Assembly (NCBI GenBank): GCA_963789165.1
Contig: CAWBJP010000010.1
Location: 414,824 to 478,823 of the forward strand
Length of the DNA: 64,000 nt
Direction: 5' to 3'
From: CAWBJP01 sp963789165
Lineage (GTDB): Bacteria > Actinomycetota > Acidimicrobiia > IMCC26256 > BP-133
The position numbers were made by a program, and so were the translations under genes. Shown here piece after piece: positions 52,070-60,878 of the stretch; the first letter of the stretch is position 1; the number at the start of each line of letters is the position of its first letter. The notes beneath the pieces were generated by a model. The model searched no databases. It saw only the letters and a program-made list of their open reading frames with translations, and was not told where the DNA came from.

Positions 52070-53000
52070 TCAGACCTCGAGGAAGCGGCGTAGGCCGATG
52101 GCGGAGCCCAGAGCGCCCACCACCGCCCCCACCATGACGATCATCACGCCGATGGTGATGGCGTCTCCCGCGGTGACGTAGAACGCCTCGAAGAGGCTTC
52201 TCGTCTTGCCCGTCAGGTCCGTGAGGATCACCCGCAGGGCGTAGACGCCGGCGAAAGCCAGCGCCGCCCCGATGGCCCCCTGCACCAGGCCCTCGAACAT
52301 GAACGGCACCCGGATGAACCAGTTGGTCGCCCCCACCAGCTTCATGACCTGGATCTCGCGCCGGCGGGCGAAGGTGGCCATCCGGATGGTGTTCACGATG
52401 AGGAACAGGGAGGAGGCCAGGAGCACCCCGGCGATGGCGAAGAACAGGCCCCGGATCCAGCGGATACCGGCCAGGAGCCGGCGGACCTGCTCTTTGGCCG
52501 TCAGGACGTCGTCGATCCCGTCCGAAGCCGCGGCCGTCGAAGCGGGCGGCCACCTTCTCGGTGAGCTCGGCCTCCCTGGGCGCCACCCGGAAGGACACCG
52601 GCAACCCCTCGGGGTCGATGTTGGCCAGCAGTTCGGGATCCCCGGCGAAGATCCGCTTGGCCTCCTCGAAGGCGTCCGCCTTCGACAGGAAGCGGAAGCT
52701 GCGCACGTCCTTGGACTTCTCCAACTCGGCCCGTACCGCCGCCACCTGGGCCTCCGTGGCCTCGGTCTGGCATTTCTCGGTCGCCCCGGGCTGGGAGGTG
52801 GAGCGGGAGCACAGGAAGACCTCCAGCTCGACGCCGTGCTTCCAGCGAGCGGTGCCGTGGTCCACCATCCGGGACAGCAGGAGGACCCCGCCGAAGAGGA
52901 ACAGGGACACGGCCACGGTCATGACCCCGGCCAGGGTCATGAGCAGGTTGCGGCGCAGGGAGATCGCCGTCTCCCGGGTGACGTAGCCGACTTTTCTCAA
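52070..53000 (-). CDS. ftsX: Cell division protein FtsX, one frameshift
   Basis: TTG 53000 overlaps the ftsE stop (TTGA). N-terminal RKVGYVTRETAISLRRNLLM, first membrane helix, then an extracellular loop with two Cys (EVFLCSRST, TEKCQTEA). The frame breaks near 52530 and resumes to ASSLFLIVNTIRMATFARRR, EIQVMKLVGATNWFIRVPF and LGSAIGLRRFLEV. Four membrane helices in all, about 310 codons. The loop is expected to contact the M23 coiled coil. Confidence 0.88.
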
Positions 53001-53683
53001 CTGCCGTACCCGTAGGCGCCCCGGGCCTCGTCGCGCACCAGCTGGCCCTTGTCGAGCTCGATGACCCGCCGGCGCATGACGTCGACGATGCCGTAGTCGT
53101 GGGTGCACATGAGCACGGTGGTGCCCGTCCGGTTGATCCGGTCGAGGAGGCGCATGATCCCGGCTGAGGTGGTCGGGTCCAGGTTGCCGGTCGGCTCGTC
53201 GGCCAGCAGGAGAATGGGCCGGTTGACGAAGGCCCGGGCGATGGACACCCGCTGTTGCTCGCCCCCGGACAGCTCGTTGGGCAGGTTGTCGGCCTTCTTC
53301 GTCAGCCCGACCAGGTCGAGCATCTGAGGGACCTGGCCCTCGATGACCGAGCGGGGCCGGCCGATGACCTCGAGGGCGAAGGCCACGTTCTCGTAGACGG
53401 TCTTGTAGGGCAGCAGCTTGAAGTCCTGGAAGATGCAGCCCATGTTCCGGCGCAGGTAGGGCACCTTCCACGACGTGAGCTGGGAAATGTCCCGGTCGGC
53501 CACGAGGATGCGCCCCGCGTCGGGGAGCTCCTCGCGCAGCAGCATCCGCAGGCAGGTCGACTTCCCCGAGCCGGAGGGCCCGACCAGGAAGACGAACTCG
53601 CCCTTGTCGATCTCGAGGCTGAGCTCCTTGACAGCGGTGACGCCGCCCTTGTAGCTCTTTGTGACCCCTTCAAACCGGATCAT
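52997..53683 (-). CDS. ftsE: Cell division ATPase FtsE
   Basis: 228 residues, ATG 53683. ABC ATPase: IRFEGVTKSYKGGVTAVKEL, Walker A GPSGSGKST, Q-loop FQDFKLLPYKTVYENVAFAL (FtsE hallmark), signature LSGGEQQRVSIARAF, Walker B LLLADEPTGNLDP, switch His CTHDYGIV. Powers FtsX-dependent activation of septal hydrolases. Confidence 0.95.
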   Translation of the reverse strand: MIRFEGVTKSYKGGVTAVKELSLEIDKGEFVFLVGPSGSGKSTCLRMLLREELPDAGRILVADRDISQLTSWKVPYLRRNMGCIFQDFKLLPYKTVYENVAFALEVIGRPRSVIEGQVPQMLDLVGLTKKADNLPNELSGGEQQRVSIARAFVNRPILLLADEPTGNLDPTTSAGIMRLLDRINRTGTTVLMCTHDYGIVDVMRRRVIELDKGQLVRDEARGAYGYGS

Positions 53684-53886
53684 GACCGCAGCGAGGCTAC
53701 CAGTCGCCGCTGTCCGGAAAGGGGAACAGGCCCCACTTTGTAACCGAGGGCTAAACCAGCAACAATGGGCCCAAACTGGGGGAACCGGGGACCATCAATG
53801 GGGCGCGATGGGAGCTATCAACACTCTCCGTGGCAGGAGCACGCGTGATTAGGCCGAAACAACTAGTCACAGGGAGGGAGTGCCCC

Positions 53887-54715
53887 GTGCGGAAGTTGTT
53901 TCTGGTAGTCGTCGTGGTCCTGATGTCGGGACTGGTCGAGCGCGGCGTGGGCCGCCGAGGACCTCACCTCGATGACCAACGCCGACCGCACGGCCCGGGG
54001 CCTGCCGGCCCTGAGGACCGCCCCCGATCTGCAGTCCTTCGCCCAGCGCCGGGCCGAGGAGATGGCCCGGGCCAACAAGCTGTGGCACACCTCGAATTTG
54101 GGTACCCAGGTGGCGAACTGGCAGCGGGTGGGCGAGAACGTGGGCCGTGGCCCCACGCTCCGGGACATCCAGACCGCCTTCATGAATTCCGCCAGTCACA
54201 AGGAGAACATCCTCCACCCGTCGTTCTCGGAGCTCGGCGTGGGCGTCGCCTCCGATGGCAGGGAACTGATCTACGTGGCGGTCGTCTTCCGCCAGCCCAA
54301 GGCCGGCACGGCGGCGGCGCCCGCTCCCGCCCCCGCCCCCGCCGCCGCCCCCGCCCCGGCGCCAGCGCCCGCGCCGGCGCCCAAGCCCCGGCCGAAGCCG
54401 GTGGTGGCGGCCGCCGCTCCCGCGCCGACCACGACCACCACCACCGCCCCTCCTCCCCCGCCGGTGGTCGAGCCCGTCCCGGCGCCCGAGCCGGTCCCCG
54501 CCCCGGTTGAGCCGTTCGTCCCGCCGCCCACCGCCCCGCTCGTCCAGCAGCGCACGTTCCTGGCCGCCAACGCCTGGGACTCCGATCTCCCCGGGCAGGA
54601 GACGATTCCCGGACCGTTCCATCCCCTCATGGCGGGTGCGTTCGTGGGCCTCGTCGGCGTGTGCAGTGGTGTGCGGGCCCGGCTGCGTCGCCGGCCCAAG
54701 CACATCTGGCGCTAG
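53887..54715 (+). CDS. CAP/SCP-domain secreted protein, one frameshift
   Basis: GTG 53887 after GGGAGGGAG begins RKLFLVVVVVLMSGLV; the frame then slips near 53945 and continues SMTNADRTARGLPALRTAPD. The CAP core shows QRRAEEMARANKLWHTSNLG, VGENVGRGPT, SHKENILHPSFSELGVG. After it comes a ~60-residue Pro/Ala/Thr-rich linker and a C-terminal hydrophobic helix with Arg tail (VGVCSGVRARLRRRP), so the protein is probably membrane-tethered outside. Divergent from ftsE and convergent with prfB. Function unknown; CAP proteins can bind ligands or act at the wall. Confidence 0.83.
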
Positions 54716-55824
54716 GGGGTCGGCTCACCCTCCCGGCGCCGCCACTGGAGGAAGGCCTCCATGAAGGCGTCGATCTCACCGTCGAGCACGGCGGAGACGT
54801 TGCCCGTCTCGTAGTCGGAGCGCAGATCCTTCACCAGCTGGTAGGGCGCCAGCACGTAGGAGCGGATCTGGCTCCCCCAGGTCACGTCGCGCTTCTCTCC
54901 GGAGAGCTTCTCCATCTCCGCCCGGCGTTCGTCCCGGGCCACGTCGGCCAGGCGGGCGGCGAGGATCTGCATGGCCCGGGCCCGGTTCTGGTGTTGGGAG
55001 CGCTCGTTCTGACAGGAGACCACGATCCCGGTGGGCAGGTGGGTGATGCGCACCGCCGAGTCGGTCACGTTGACGTGCTGGCCCCCGGCCCCCGACGACC
55101 GGTAGGTGTCGATCCGGAGGTCCTCAGGGTCGATCTCAGGCTCCTCGGCCTCGTCCAGGGCCGGCACCCCCTCGAAGGAGGCGAAGGCGGTATGGCGCCG
55201 GGACTGGGCGTCGAAGGGTGAGATCCGCACCAGGCGGTGGACCCCCTTCTCCCCCGAGAGCATCCCGTAGGCATAGCGGCCCTTGATGGTGAAGGTGGCC
55301 GAGCTGATGCCGGCCTCCTCCGCCGGTGACACCTCGTCCAGCTCGAAGGCGAAGCCCCGGCGTTGGGCCCAGCGCTGGTACATCCGCAGCAACATCTCGG
55401 CCCAGTCGGCGGCGTCAGTGCCACCCGCCCCGGAATGCACGGCACAGATGGCGTCGCGCTCGTCGTGCTCGCCGGTGAAGAGCGCCTGCAGCTCCAGCTC
55501 GGAAAGGTCGGCGACGAGACCCGAGAGGCCGGCGGCGATCTCGCCCGCCAGGGACTCGTCGCCCTCCTCCCGGGCCAACTGGTCGAGGGTCTCCATGTCC
55601 GAGAGCCGGCCCTCCAGGCCGTCGACCCGGTCGATGTCGTCCTTCACCCGGGCGAGCTCGGTGGTCACCCGACGGGCGGCATCGGGGTCGTCCCACAGCG
55701 AGGGGTCGGACGCCTCTTTCTCCAGTTCGACCAGCCGGCCCCGGGCCGCCTCGAGGCGTAGGTAGGCCTTGGCGTCGTCGAGACGGCGGCGCAGGTCAGC
55801 CAGGTCGTCGGTGAAATCCTGCAC
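54712..55824 (-). CDS. prfB: Peptide chain release factor 2
   Basis: 370 residues from GTG 55824. Domains: helical N-terminus (DLADLRRRLDDAKAYLRLEA), the core with SSGAGGQHVNVTDSAVRITH (GGQ peptidyl-hydrolysis motif) and the C-terminal basic region. No programmed +1 frameshift site is seen; the gene is in a single frame, as in most actinobacteria. Upstream of ftsE in the usual prfB-ftsE-ftsX order, with the CAP gene inserted in between on the other strand. Confidence 0.94.
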   Translation of the reverse strand: MQDFTDDLADLRRRLDDAKAYLRLEAARGRLVELEKEASDPSLWDDPDAARRVTTELARVKDDIDRVDGLEGRLSDMETLDQLAREEGDESLAGEIAAGLSGLVADLSELELQALFTGEHDERDAICAVHSGAGGTDAADWAEMLLRMYQRWAQRRGFAFELDEVSPAEEAGISSATFTIKGRYAYGMLSGEKGVHRLVRISPFDAQSRRHTAFASFEGVPALDEAEEPEIDPEDLRIDTYRSSGAGGQHVNVTDSAVRITHLPTGIVVSCQNERSQHQNRARAMQILAARLADVARDERRAEMEKLSGEKRDVTWGSQIRSYVLAPYQLVKDLRSDYETGNVSAVLDGEIDAFMEAFLQWRRREGEPTP

Positions 55825-55892
55825 CCGTTCGAGGCTACACGGCCGGCCCGGTCGCTTCGCATGGTCGCGAGCGGCGTCAAAGACGTCGCCCG

Positions 55893-57134
55893 TCAGGCGA
55901 TAAACCGGCTCGTGGCCACCAACACCGTGAGCACGCCGAGCAGCATGAGGCTCACCATCGTGAGTGCCTGATGGACCAGCTGGCGGCGGCCGAAAATGGC
56001 CAGCACCCAGAACACTGGCACGGCCGCGACCATGTACCGCAACGTGCCGAGTGCGAGGTTCTCGCTCGAATTCGACACCGTGACGTAGAGCAACCCATAG
56101 AGGGCGATGGAGGCAGGGAGCTTCCAGAAGGCAATGACCGCGATCACCAAGAAGACGACGGCGATCATCAGCGCGATAGCCGAGGCTCGGCCGATGGTGG
56201 ACCAATTCAAAAGGTCGCGACTGAGAGGGCGCCAGAAGGGAAGAAAGGAGCCCTTCCAGCCTGGGCGGGTCTGCACGGTGATGGGCCAGAAGAAATCGCC
56301 GGTCTGGGACCGAACGTAGAGGAGCCAGCCGCCGAGAGTGACACACGGCATGGCTAGGGCCGCGAGCCGCTCGCCGCTCAGCCACCGGCCGTCGCTCCGG
56401 CAGCGCCAGAACACCTCCAGCGCGAGGGGTGCCAACAGGAGGACACCCTGCAGCCGGCAGAGCACCGCCAGCGCGGCGAACAACCCCGCCCAGCCGAACG
56501 CGCCCCTCCGCGCCGCCCACATGGTGGCGATCGAGAGAAAGAGGAACGTTCCCTCGCTGTAGGTCATGGCGAGCACAAACGCGCCGGGAAAGATCGCCAG
56601 GTAGAACGCACCCCGATCGGCCAGCTGGGCGTCGCCAGTTTCCTCTCGCAGCCACGAGCGCAGGCAGAGGGCAGCGGCAAGGCCCGCGGCCAGGTTGACC
56701 GCCAGCAGCGCGACGCGAATGCTCACCAGCCCGAGGCTGAGACGCGACAGCGCGACGCCGCTGAAGGGGTAGAGCGGGAAAAAGGCGAACGCATCCCCGC
56801 CTGGGTGCGCTTGCTGGTACCCGACGTCGGCGATCCGCTGGTACCAAGAGCCATCCCAGTTACTCGCGAACGCGAGAACAGACTCCCGTACGCCCCCGCC
56901 AAGCGTTCCCCCGGCGGCGGTTGGGACGTCACGGGCCGTCCATGCGACGAGCCAGGTGAACACGCGAGCGGCAAGATACATCCCCACGATATCGCCATAA
57001 CCGTGCTCGCGACTTCGGACGGTGCTGAGGTGCGACAGGGTCCGTTGAAGCCGTGTGGGAACCTCCGGCGCAATCACCGCCTCGGCCGCGCCATTGGACC
57101 TTTTCAGCGCGGCGATGAGGCGGCGGTTTTTCAC
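55893..57134 (-). CDS. PIG-V-like membrane mannosyltransferase
   Basis: 413 residues, ATG 57134. About ten membrane helices. Conserved NWDGSWYQRIADVGYQQ (catalytic-loop Asp) and FAFFPLYPFSGVALSRLSLG place it in the PIG-V/GT-C group that uses polyprenyl-phosphate sugars outside the membrane. Likely a lipid or protein mannosyltransferase; acceptor unknown. A second member lies at 59457. Confidence 0.82.
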   Translation of the reverse strand: MKNRRLIAALKRSNGAAEAVIAPEVPTRLQRTLSHLSTVRSREHGYGDIVGMYLAARVFTWLVAWTARDVPTAAGGTLGGGVRESVLAFASNWDGSWYQRIADVGYQQAHPGGDAFAFFPLYPFSGVALSRLSLGLVSIRVALLAVNLAAGLAAALCLRSWLREETGDAQLADRGAFYLAIFPGAFVLAMTYSEGTFLFLSIATMWAARRGAFGWAGLFAALAVLCRLQGVLLLAPLALEVFWRCRSDGRWLSGERLAALAMPCVTLGGWLLYVRSQTGDFFWPITVQTRPGWKGSFLPFWRPLSRDLLNWSTIGRASAIALMIAVVFLVIAVIAFWKLPASIALYGLLYVTVSNSSENLALGTLRYMVAAVPVFWVLAIFGRRQLVHQALTMVSLMLLGVLTVLVATSRFIA

Positions 57135-57232
57135 AATCTGTGAAGTCTAAGGGTCCGGTTCGAGTTAAGGCGGCTTCAAGTTTCGTTCGTCACAGGTCGA
57201 GCACTCTTAGTGACCGGTAGGCTCCTCCGAGG

Positions 57233-59440
57233 ATGAAGTGCTCGATGAAGCTCCATCGCCTGGGCGTCGTTGTCGCCCTCCTGACTCTGGCTGCCGCCCT
57301 GGTGCCATCCGGCGGGGTCGGGGCCACGCCCGGGCTGCCCGAGCGGTGGCCGGCGCGCCGGGTGCCGGGTGCCTGGTTCGTCCACTCGTCGCCCGTCATC
57401 GCCGACGTGGATGGTGTGGGCGGTAACGACATCGTGGTCGGGGGCCTGGACGGCCGGCTCTACGCCTGGGACGCGGCGGGCAACCCGCTTCGGGGCTGGC
57501 CGGCCCAAGCCACCGCCGCGGTGGCGTCGAGCCCGGCGGTCGGGGACCTCGACGGCGACGGGACGAATGAAGTGGCCGTCGGGGTGGGCAGCCTGGAGAT
57601 GCGCAGCGAGCAGGGCGCCATCAACATCTTCAACCGGGACGGGACGCTGCGCTGCCGCCTCGCCATGCAGGGCGGGAGAGAGGACGACGCCGTCTTCAAC
57701 GCTCCCGCCATCGGCGACGTGAACGGTGATGGCCTGAACGACGTCGTCTTCGGATCCTTCGACCACTGGATCTACGTGGTGGACCACCACTGCGGGGTCC
57801 TCGGTTCCTTCGACAACCGGGACTCGGTCTGGTCCGCCCCCGCCCTCTACGACACCGACGGCGACGGCGCCCAGGAGATCTTCATCGGCGGCGACGCCAC
57901 GGCCAATCCCGACGTGCCCGGAGACTCGCACAACGGCGGGTACTTCCGTTCGCTCAGCTTCTCCGGCGGGAGGCTGGTGCAGCGTTGGCAGCGCATCAGC
58001 CGCGAGACCTTCCAGAGCGCGCCGGCCATCGGCAACCTCGATGGCGACCCGGGCCTCGAGGTGGTCACCGGCCAAGGCACCTCCAACTGCCGCGGCGCCG
58101 GTGTGTGCATCGACTCCAACAAGGTGTGGGCCTTCAACGTGGAGGACGGCTCCGACGTGGCCGGGTGGCCCAAGACCGCCAGCCGCTCCATCACCTTGAC
58201 GCCGGCCCTGGGCGACCTCGACGGCGACGGCCTCACCGACGTGGTGGTGGGTAGCAACGATTACGTCAACCTCAATCCGGCCGGCGGTGTCCTCGATGCC
58301 TTCTACGGAAACGGCCAGCGGCGCACGTGGCGCAACAATGACGAGCTGACGGCCCCGCCCGTGATCGCCGACATCGACGGCTCCGGAGCGCCCGAGGTGA
58401 TGATCGGAGACGGGGCCCAGCTCCATATCCTTGACGCCAACCTGGCATCGCGCATGTCGGTGGCCGTGGGGCAGAGCGGGCTGGCCCACAAGGCGGCGGC
58501 CGCAGTGGGTGAGTTGGGCCCCGGACGCTGGGCCCTGGTCAGCGCCGGCTTCGACGCCGGCTCGGGACGGGGGAATGAGGGCTGGGTCTACGCCTACGAC
58601 ATCCCCACTCCCCGCAGTATCCCCTGGCCGATGCATCGGAAGAATTCCCGGCGCCTGGGCGCCGACGCGTTCGAGGCCCTGCCCATCACGTGCGACACCG
58701 GCTACCGGCTGGTGGCGGCCGACGGGGGGGTGTTCACCTTCGGCGACGCTGCCTTCCACGGCTCGACCGGGCATCTCCGGCTCAACCTGCCGATCGTGGG
58801 GATGGCGGAGAACCCCGTGGCCGACGGGTACTGGTTCGTGGCCCGGGACGGGGGGATCTTCTCGTTCGGGAACGCCCCCTTCCACGGCTCCACCGGCGGG
58901 ACGACCCTGAACCAGCCCATCGTGGGCATGGCCGCCCATCCCAAGGGCAAGGGCTACTGGCTGGTGGCGGCCGACGGCGGGATCTTCACCTTCGGCGGTG
59001 CCCCCTTCCTGGGGTCGACGGGCGCCATGCGCCTCAACTCGCCCATCGTGGGGATGGCATCAACGCCCACCGGTGCCGGCTACTGGCTGGTGGCCGCCGA
59101 TGGCGGCATCTTCTCCTTCGGCGACGCCCCCTTCCTGGGCTCCATGGGCGGGATGCCCCTGAACCAGCCCATCGTGGGCATGGCCGCCCATCCCACCCGG
59201 CCGGGCTACTGGTTCGTGGCCCGGGACGGCGGCATCTTCACCTTCGGAGCCGCCGGCTTCCACGGCTCCACCGGCGCGATGACCCTGAACCGCCCGGTGG
59301 TGGGGATGGCTGCCACCACTTCGAGCAAGGGCTACTGGTTCGTGGCCTCCGATGGTGGGATCTTCTCCTTCGGCGACGCCCAGTTCTGCGGCTCCACCGG
59401 GCGGCTGCGGCTCAATTCCCCCATCGTCGGGATGGCCTGA
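57233..59440 (+). CDS. Secreted FG-GAP beta-propeller protein with six 42-residue repeats
   Basis: 735 residues; ATG 57233, or ATG 57245 which fits the RBS better. Signal peptide LGVVVALLTLAAALVPSGGV. Residues ~40-470 contain at least six calcium-binding FG-GAP blades (DLDGDGTNEVAVG, DVNGDGLNDVVFG, DTDGDGAQEIFIGG, DLDGDGLTDVVVG). The C-terminus has six repeats of ~42 residues, each YWxVAxDGGIFxFGxAxFxGS followed by LNxPIVGMA, ending exactly at the last repeat. Such C-terminal repeats are frequent in Acidimicrobiia exoproteins. Adhesive or structural surface role inferred; flanked by two GT-C genes. Confidence 0.88.
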   Translation: MKCSMKLHRLGVVVALLTLAAALVPSGGVGATPGLPERWPARRVPGAWFVHSSPVIADVDGVGGNDIVVGGLDGRLYAWDAAGNPLRGWPAQATAAVASSPAVGDLDGDGTNEVAVGVGSLEMRSEQGAINIFNRDGTLRCRLAMQGGREDDAVFNAPAIGDVNGDGLNDVVFGSFDHWIYVVDHHCGVLGSFDNRDSVWSAPALYDTDGDGAQEIFIGGDATANPDVPGDSHNGGYFRSLSFSGGRLVQRWQRISRETFQSAPAIGNLDGDPGLEVVTGQGTSNCRGAGVCIDSNKVWAFNVEDGSDVAGWPKTASRSITLTPALGDLDGDGLTDVVVGSNDYVNLNPAGGVLDAFYGNGQRRTWRNNDELTAPPVIADIDGSGAPEVMIGDGAQLHILDANLASRMSVAVGQSGLAHKAAAAVGELGPGRWALVSAGFDAGSGRGNEGWVYAYDIPTPRSIPWPMHRKNSRRLGADAFEALPITCDTGYRLVAADGGVFTFGDAAFHGSTGHLRLNLPIVGMAENPVADGYWFVARDGGIFSFGNAPFHGSTGGTTLNQPIVGMAAHPKGKGYWLVAADGGIFTFGGAPFLGSTGAMRLNSPIVGMASTPTGAGYWLVAADGGIFSFGDAPFLGSMGGMPLNQPIVGMAAHPTRPGYWFVARDGGIFTFGAAGFHGSTGAMTLNRPVVGMAATTSSKGYWFVASDGGIFSFGDAQFCGSTGRLRLNSPIVGMA

Positions 59441-59456
59441 GAGGAATCTCCGCGGC

Positions 59457-60542
59457 TCAGGGCGTGGCTTTGAGGCTCGCCACGGAGAGGATGGTCAGTG
59501 CCGCCAGCAGCAGGGCCGACGAGGCCAGGACGACGGTGAAGAGCAGGCCCCGGATGCGTACAGCGACGGCGACGATCAGGGGAAAGGCGGTGAGCAGGAA
59601 GCGGGGTCGGGACCCCCCGACTTCCGAGGCGAAAGCCATGAAGACGACGACGGCGGTGTAGACCGTCAGCACCGCCGGCAGTTTCGAACACAAGAGGAGC
59701 ACGCCAGAGACGACAAGGAAGGCGAGGCTCGCCACCGCGATCAGCTTGTTGAGGTCGGCGATCGGGTGTTGGGCGACTCGCCAGACGTCGGATACGGTGC
59801 TGCGTCCGAAGTCCACTTTCTGCTCCCAACCGTCTTGTTGGGTCCGGAGCCAGGCCGACGCCTCGCCGGTTCGGGACCAGAGGAAGCCGAAGAAGGCCAG
59901 GACTCCGACGGGGGCCAGCAGGGGGGCGGCCACCGCCCGCCACTCCCTTCGGCGCAGCGCCCGGCCGGCTTCCCAGGCGCAGGCGGCCACCAGGGCCACG
60001 GCGTTGGGCCGCACGGCGGTGGCCAGGGCGGCGGCGATTCCCGCCGCCAGCCACCGCCGGCTGATCAGAGCCAGGAGGCACCCGGCGGCGAGGGCGAGCA
60101 TCAGCGCCTCGGAGTAGGCGAGGGAGAGGACGAAGGACCCCGGGAAGAAGCAGAACAGCGCCGTGGCCCGGTCGGCGGCGGCGGCGTCGGCCACCCGGCG
60201 GACGAGGCACCACAGCAACACGGCGGCGGCGGCCCCGAAGATGAAGACGATGACGATGGCGGCGGGCTTGGCGGGGAGGCCCGTGACCCGCTGCAGGCCG
60301 CGGATGGCGAGGGGGAATCCCGGGAAGAACGCGATCGTGCTCTGGGCGGCCTCGCCGCCCGCCACCACCGGGACCCCGTGCGGGTAGCCCTGGTCGACCA
60401 GGGCGAGGTACCACGCGCCGTCCCAGCGGAAGAACATGTCGGCGAAGTGATCGGGGCTCAGCACCCCTGCCACCGCCAGGGCGACCACGGTCACGACCCG
60501 GGAGGCGGCATAGATCCCGAGTGGGTGGGCCAGCCACGTCAT
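59457..60542 (-). CDS. PIG-V-like membrane glycosyltransferase
   Basis: 361 residues from ATG 60542 (ATG 60599 in frame is an alternative overlapping the upstream gene). FFRWDGAWYLALVDQGYPHG and TIAFFPGFPLAIRGLQRVTG are the same motifs as in the 55893 protein. Eight or more membrane helices. Convergent with the beta-propeller gene with 16 bp between. Probably sugar transfer from a polyprenyl carrier. Confidence 0.8.
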   Translation of the reverse strand: MTWLAHPLGIYAASRVVTVVALAVAGVLSPDHFADMFFRWDGAWYLALVDQGYPHGVPVVAGGEAAQSTIAFFPGFPLAIRGLQRVTGLPAKPAAIVIVFIFGAAAAVLLWCLVRRVADAAAADRATALFCFFPGSFVLSLAYSEALMLALAAGCLLALISRRWLAAGIAAALATAVRPNAVALVAACAWEAGRALRRREWRAVAAPLLAPVGVLAFFGFLWSRTGEASAWLRTQQDGWEQKVDFGRSTVSDVWRVAQHPIADLNKLIAVASLAFLVVSGVLLLCSKLPAVLTVYTAVVVFMAFASEVGGSRPRFLLTAFPLIVAVAVRIRGLLFTVVLASSALLLAALTILSVASLKATP

Positions 60543-60588
60543 CCCCCCGCCCAGCTGACGTCGAAGACCACCACGCCCGCTGCCGCGG

Positions 60589-60777
60589 TCAGCGGGCATA
60601 GACGCCGAGAGCGAAGGCGGCCACCCAGGCGGCGCCGAGGGTCGGAAGGGTCCGGTCGGAGAGCCACCCGGTCTGGACGACCGGTGGGTCCTCCGGTAGG
60701 GGAAGGGGCCGCGACGGCGCTGCGGTCTCTCCGGGCGCCACCTCCGGCGGACCGGACGTCAGTGGCTCATTGCTCAC
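60589..60777 (-). CDS. Small hypothetical protein
   Basis: 62 residues from GTG 60777. Pro/Glu-rich N-terminal half and one C-terminal hydrophobic helix (LPTLGAAWVAAFALGVYAR). Ends a few bases inside the alternative start of the glycosyltransferase, so likely co-transcribed. Not recognised. Confidence 0.5.
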   Translation of the reverse strand: MSNEPLTSGPPEVAPGETAAPSRPLPLPEDPPVVQTGWLSDRTLPTLGAAWVAAFALGVYAR

Positions 60778-60878
60778 GCAGGGAAGGTCTCCTCGATGGG
60801 CGAAAAGACCAGGCTACTTACTGCGCGCCCCGGACCGGTTTCGGTCGCGCCGTCCCGAGCCGACCGGTGAGGCGGACG

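Noticed and set aside
54300..54500. GCC/CCG-rich run in the CAP gene as a microsatellite
   Set aside because: It encodes the Pro/Ala linker of the protein and is irregular at the DNA level.
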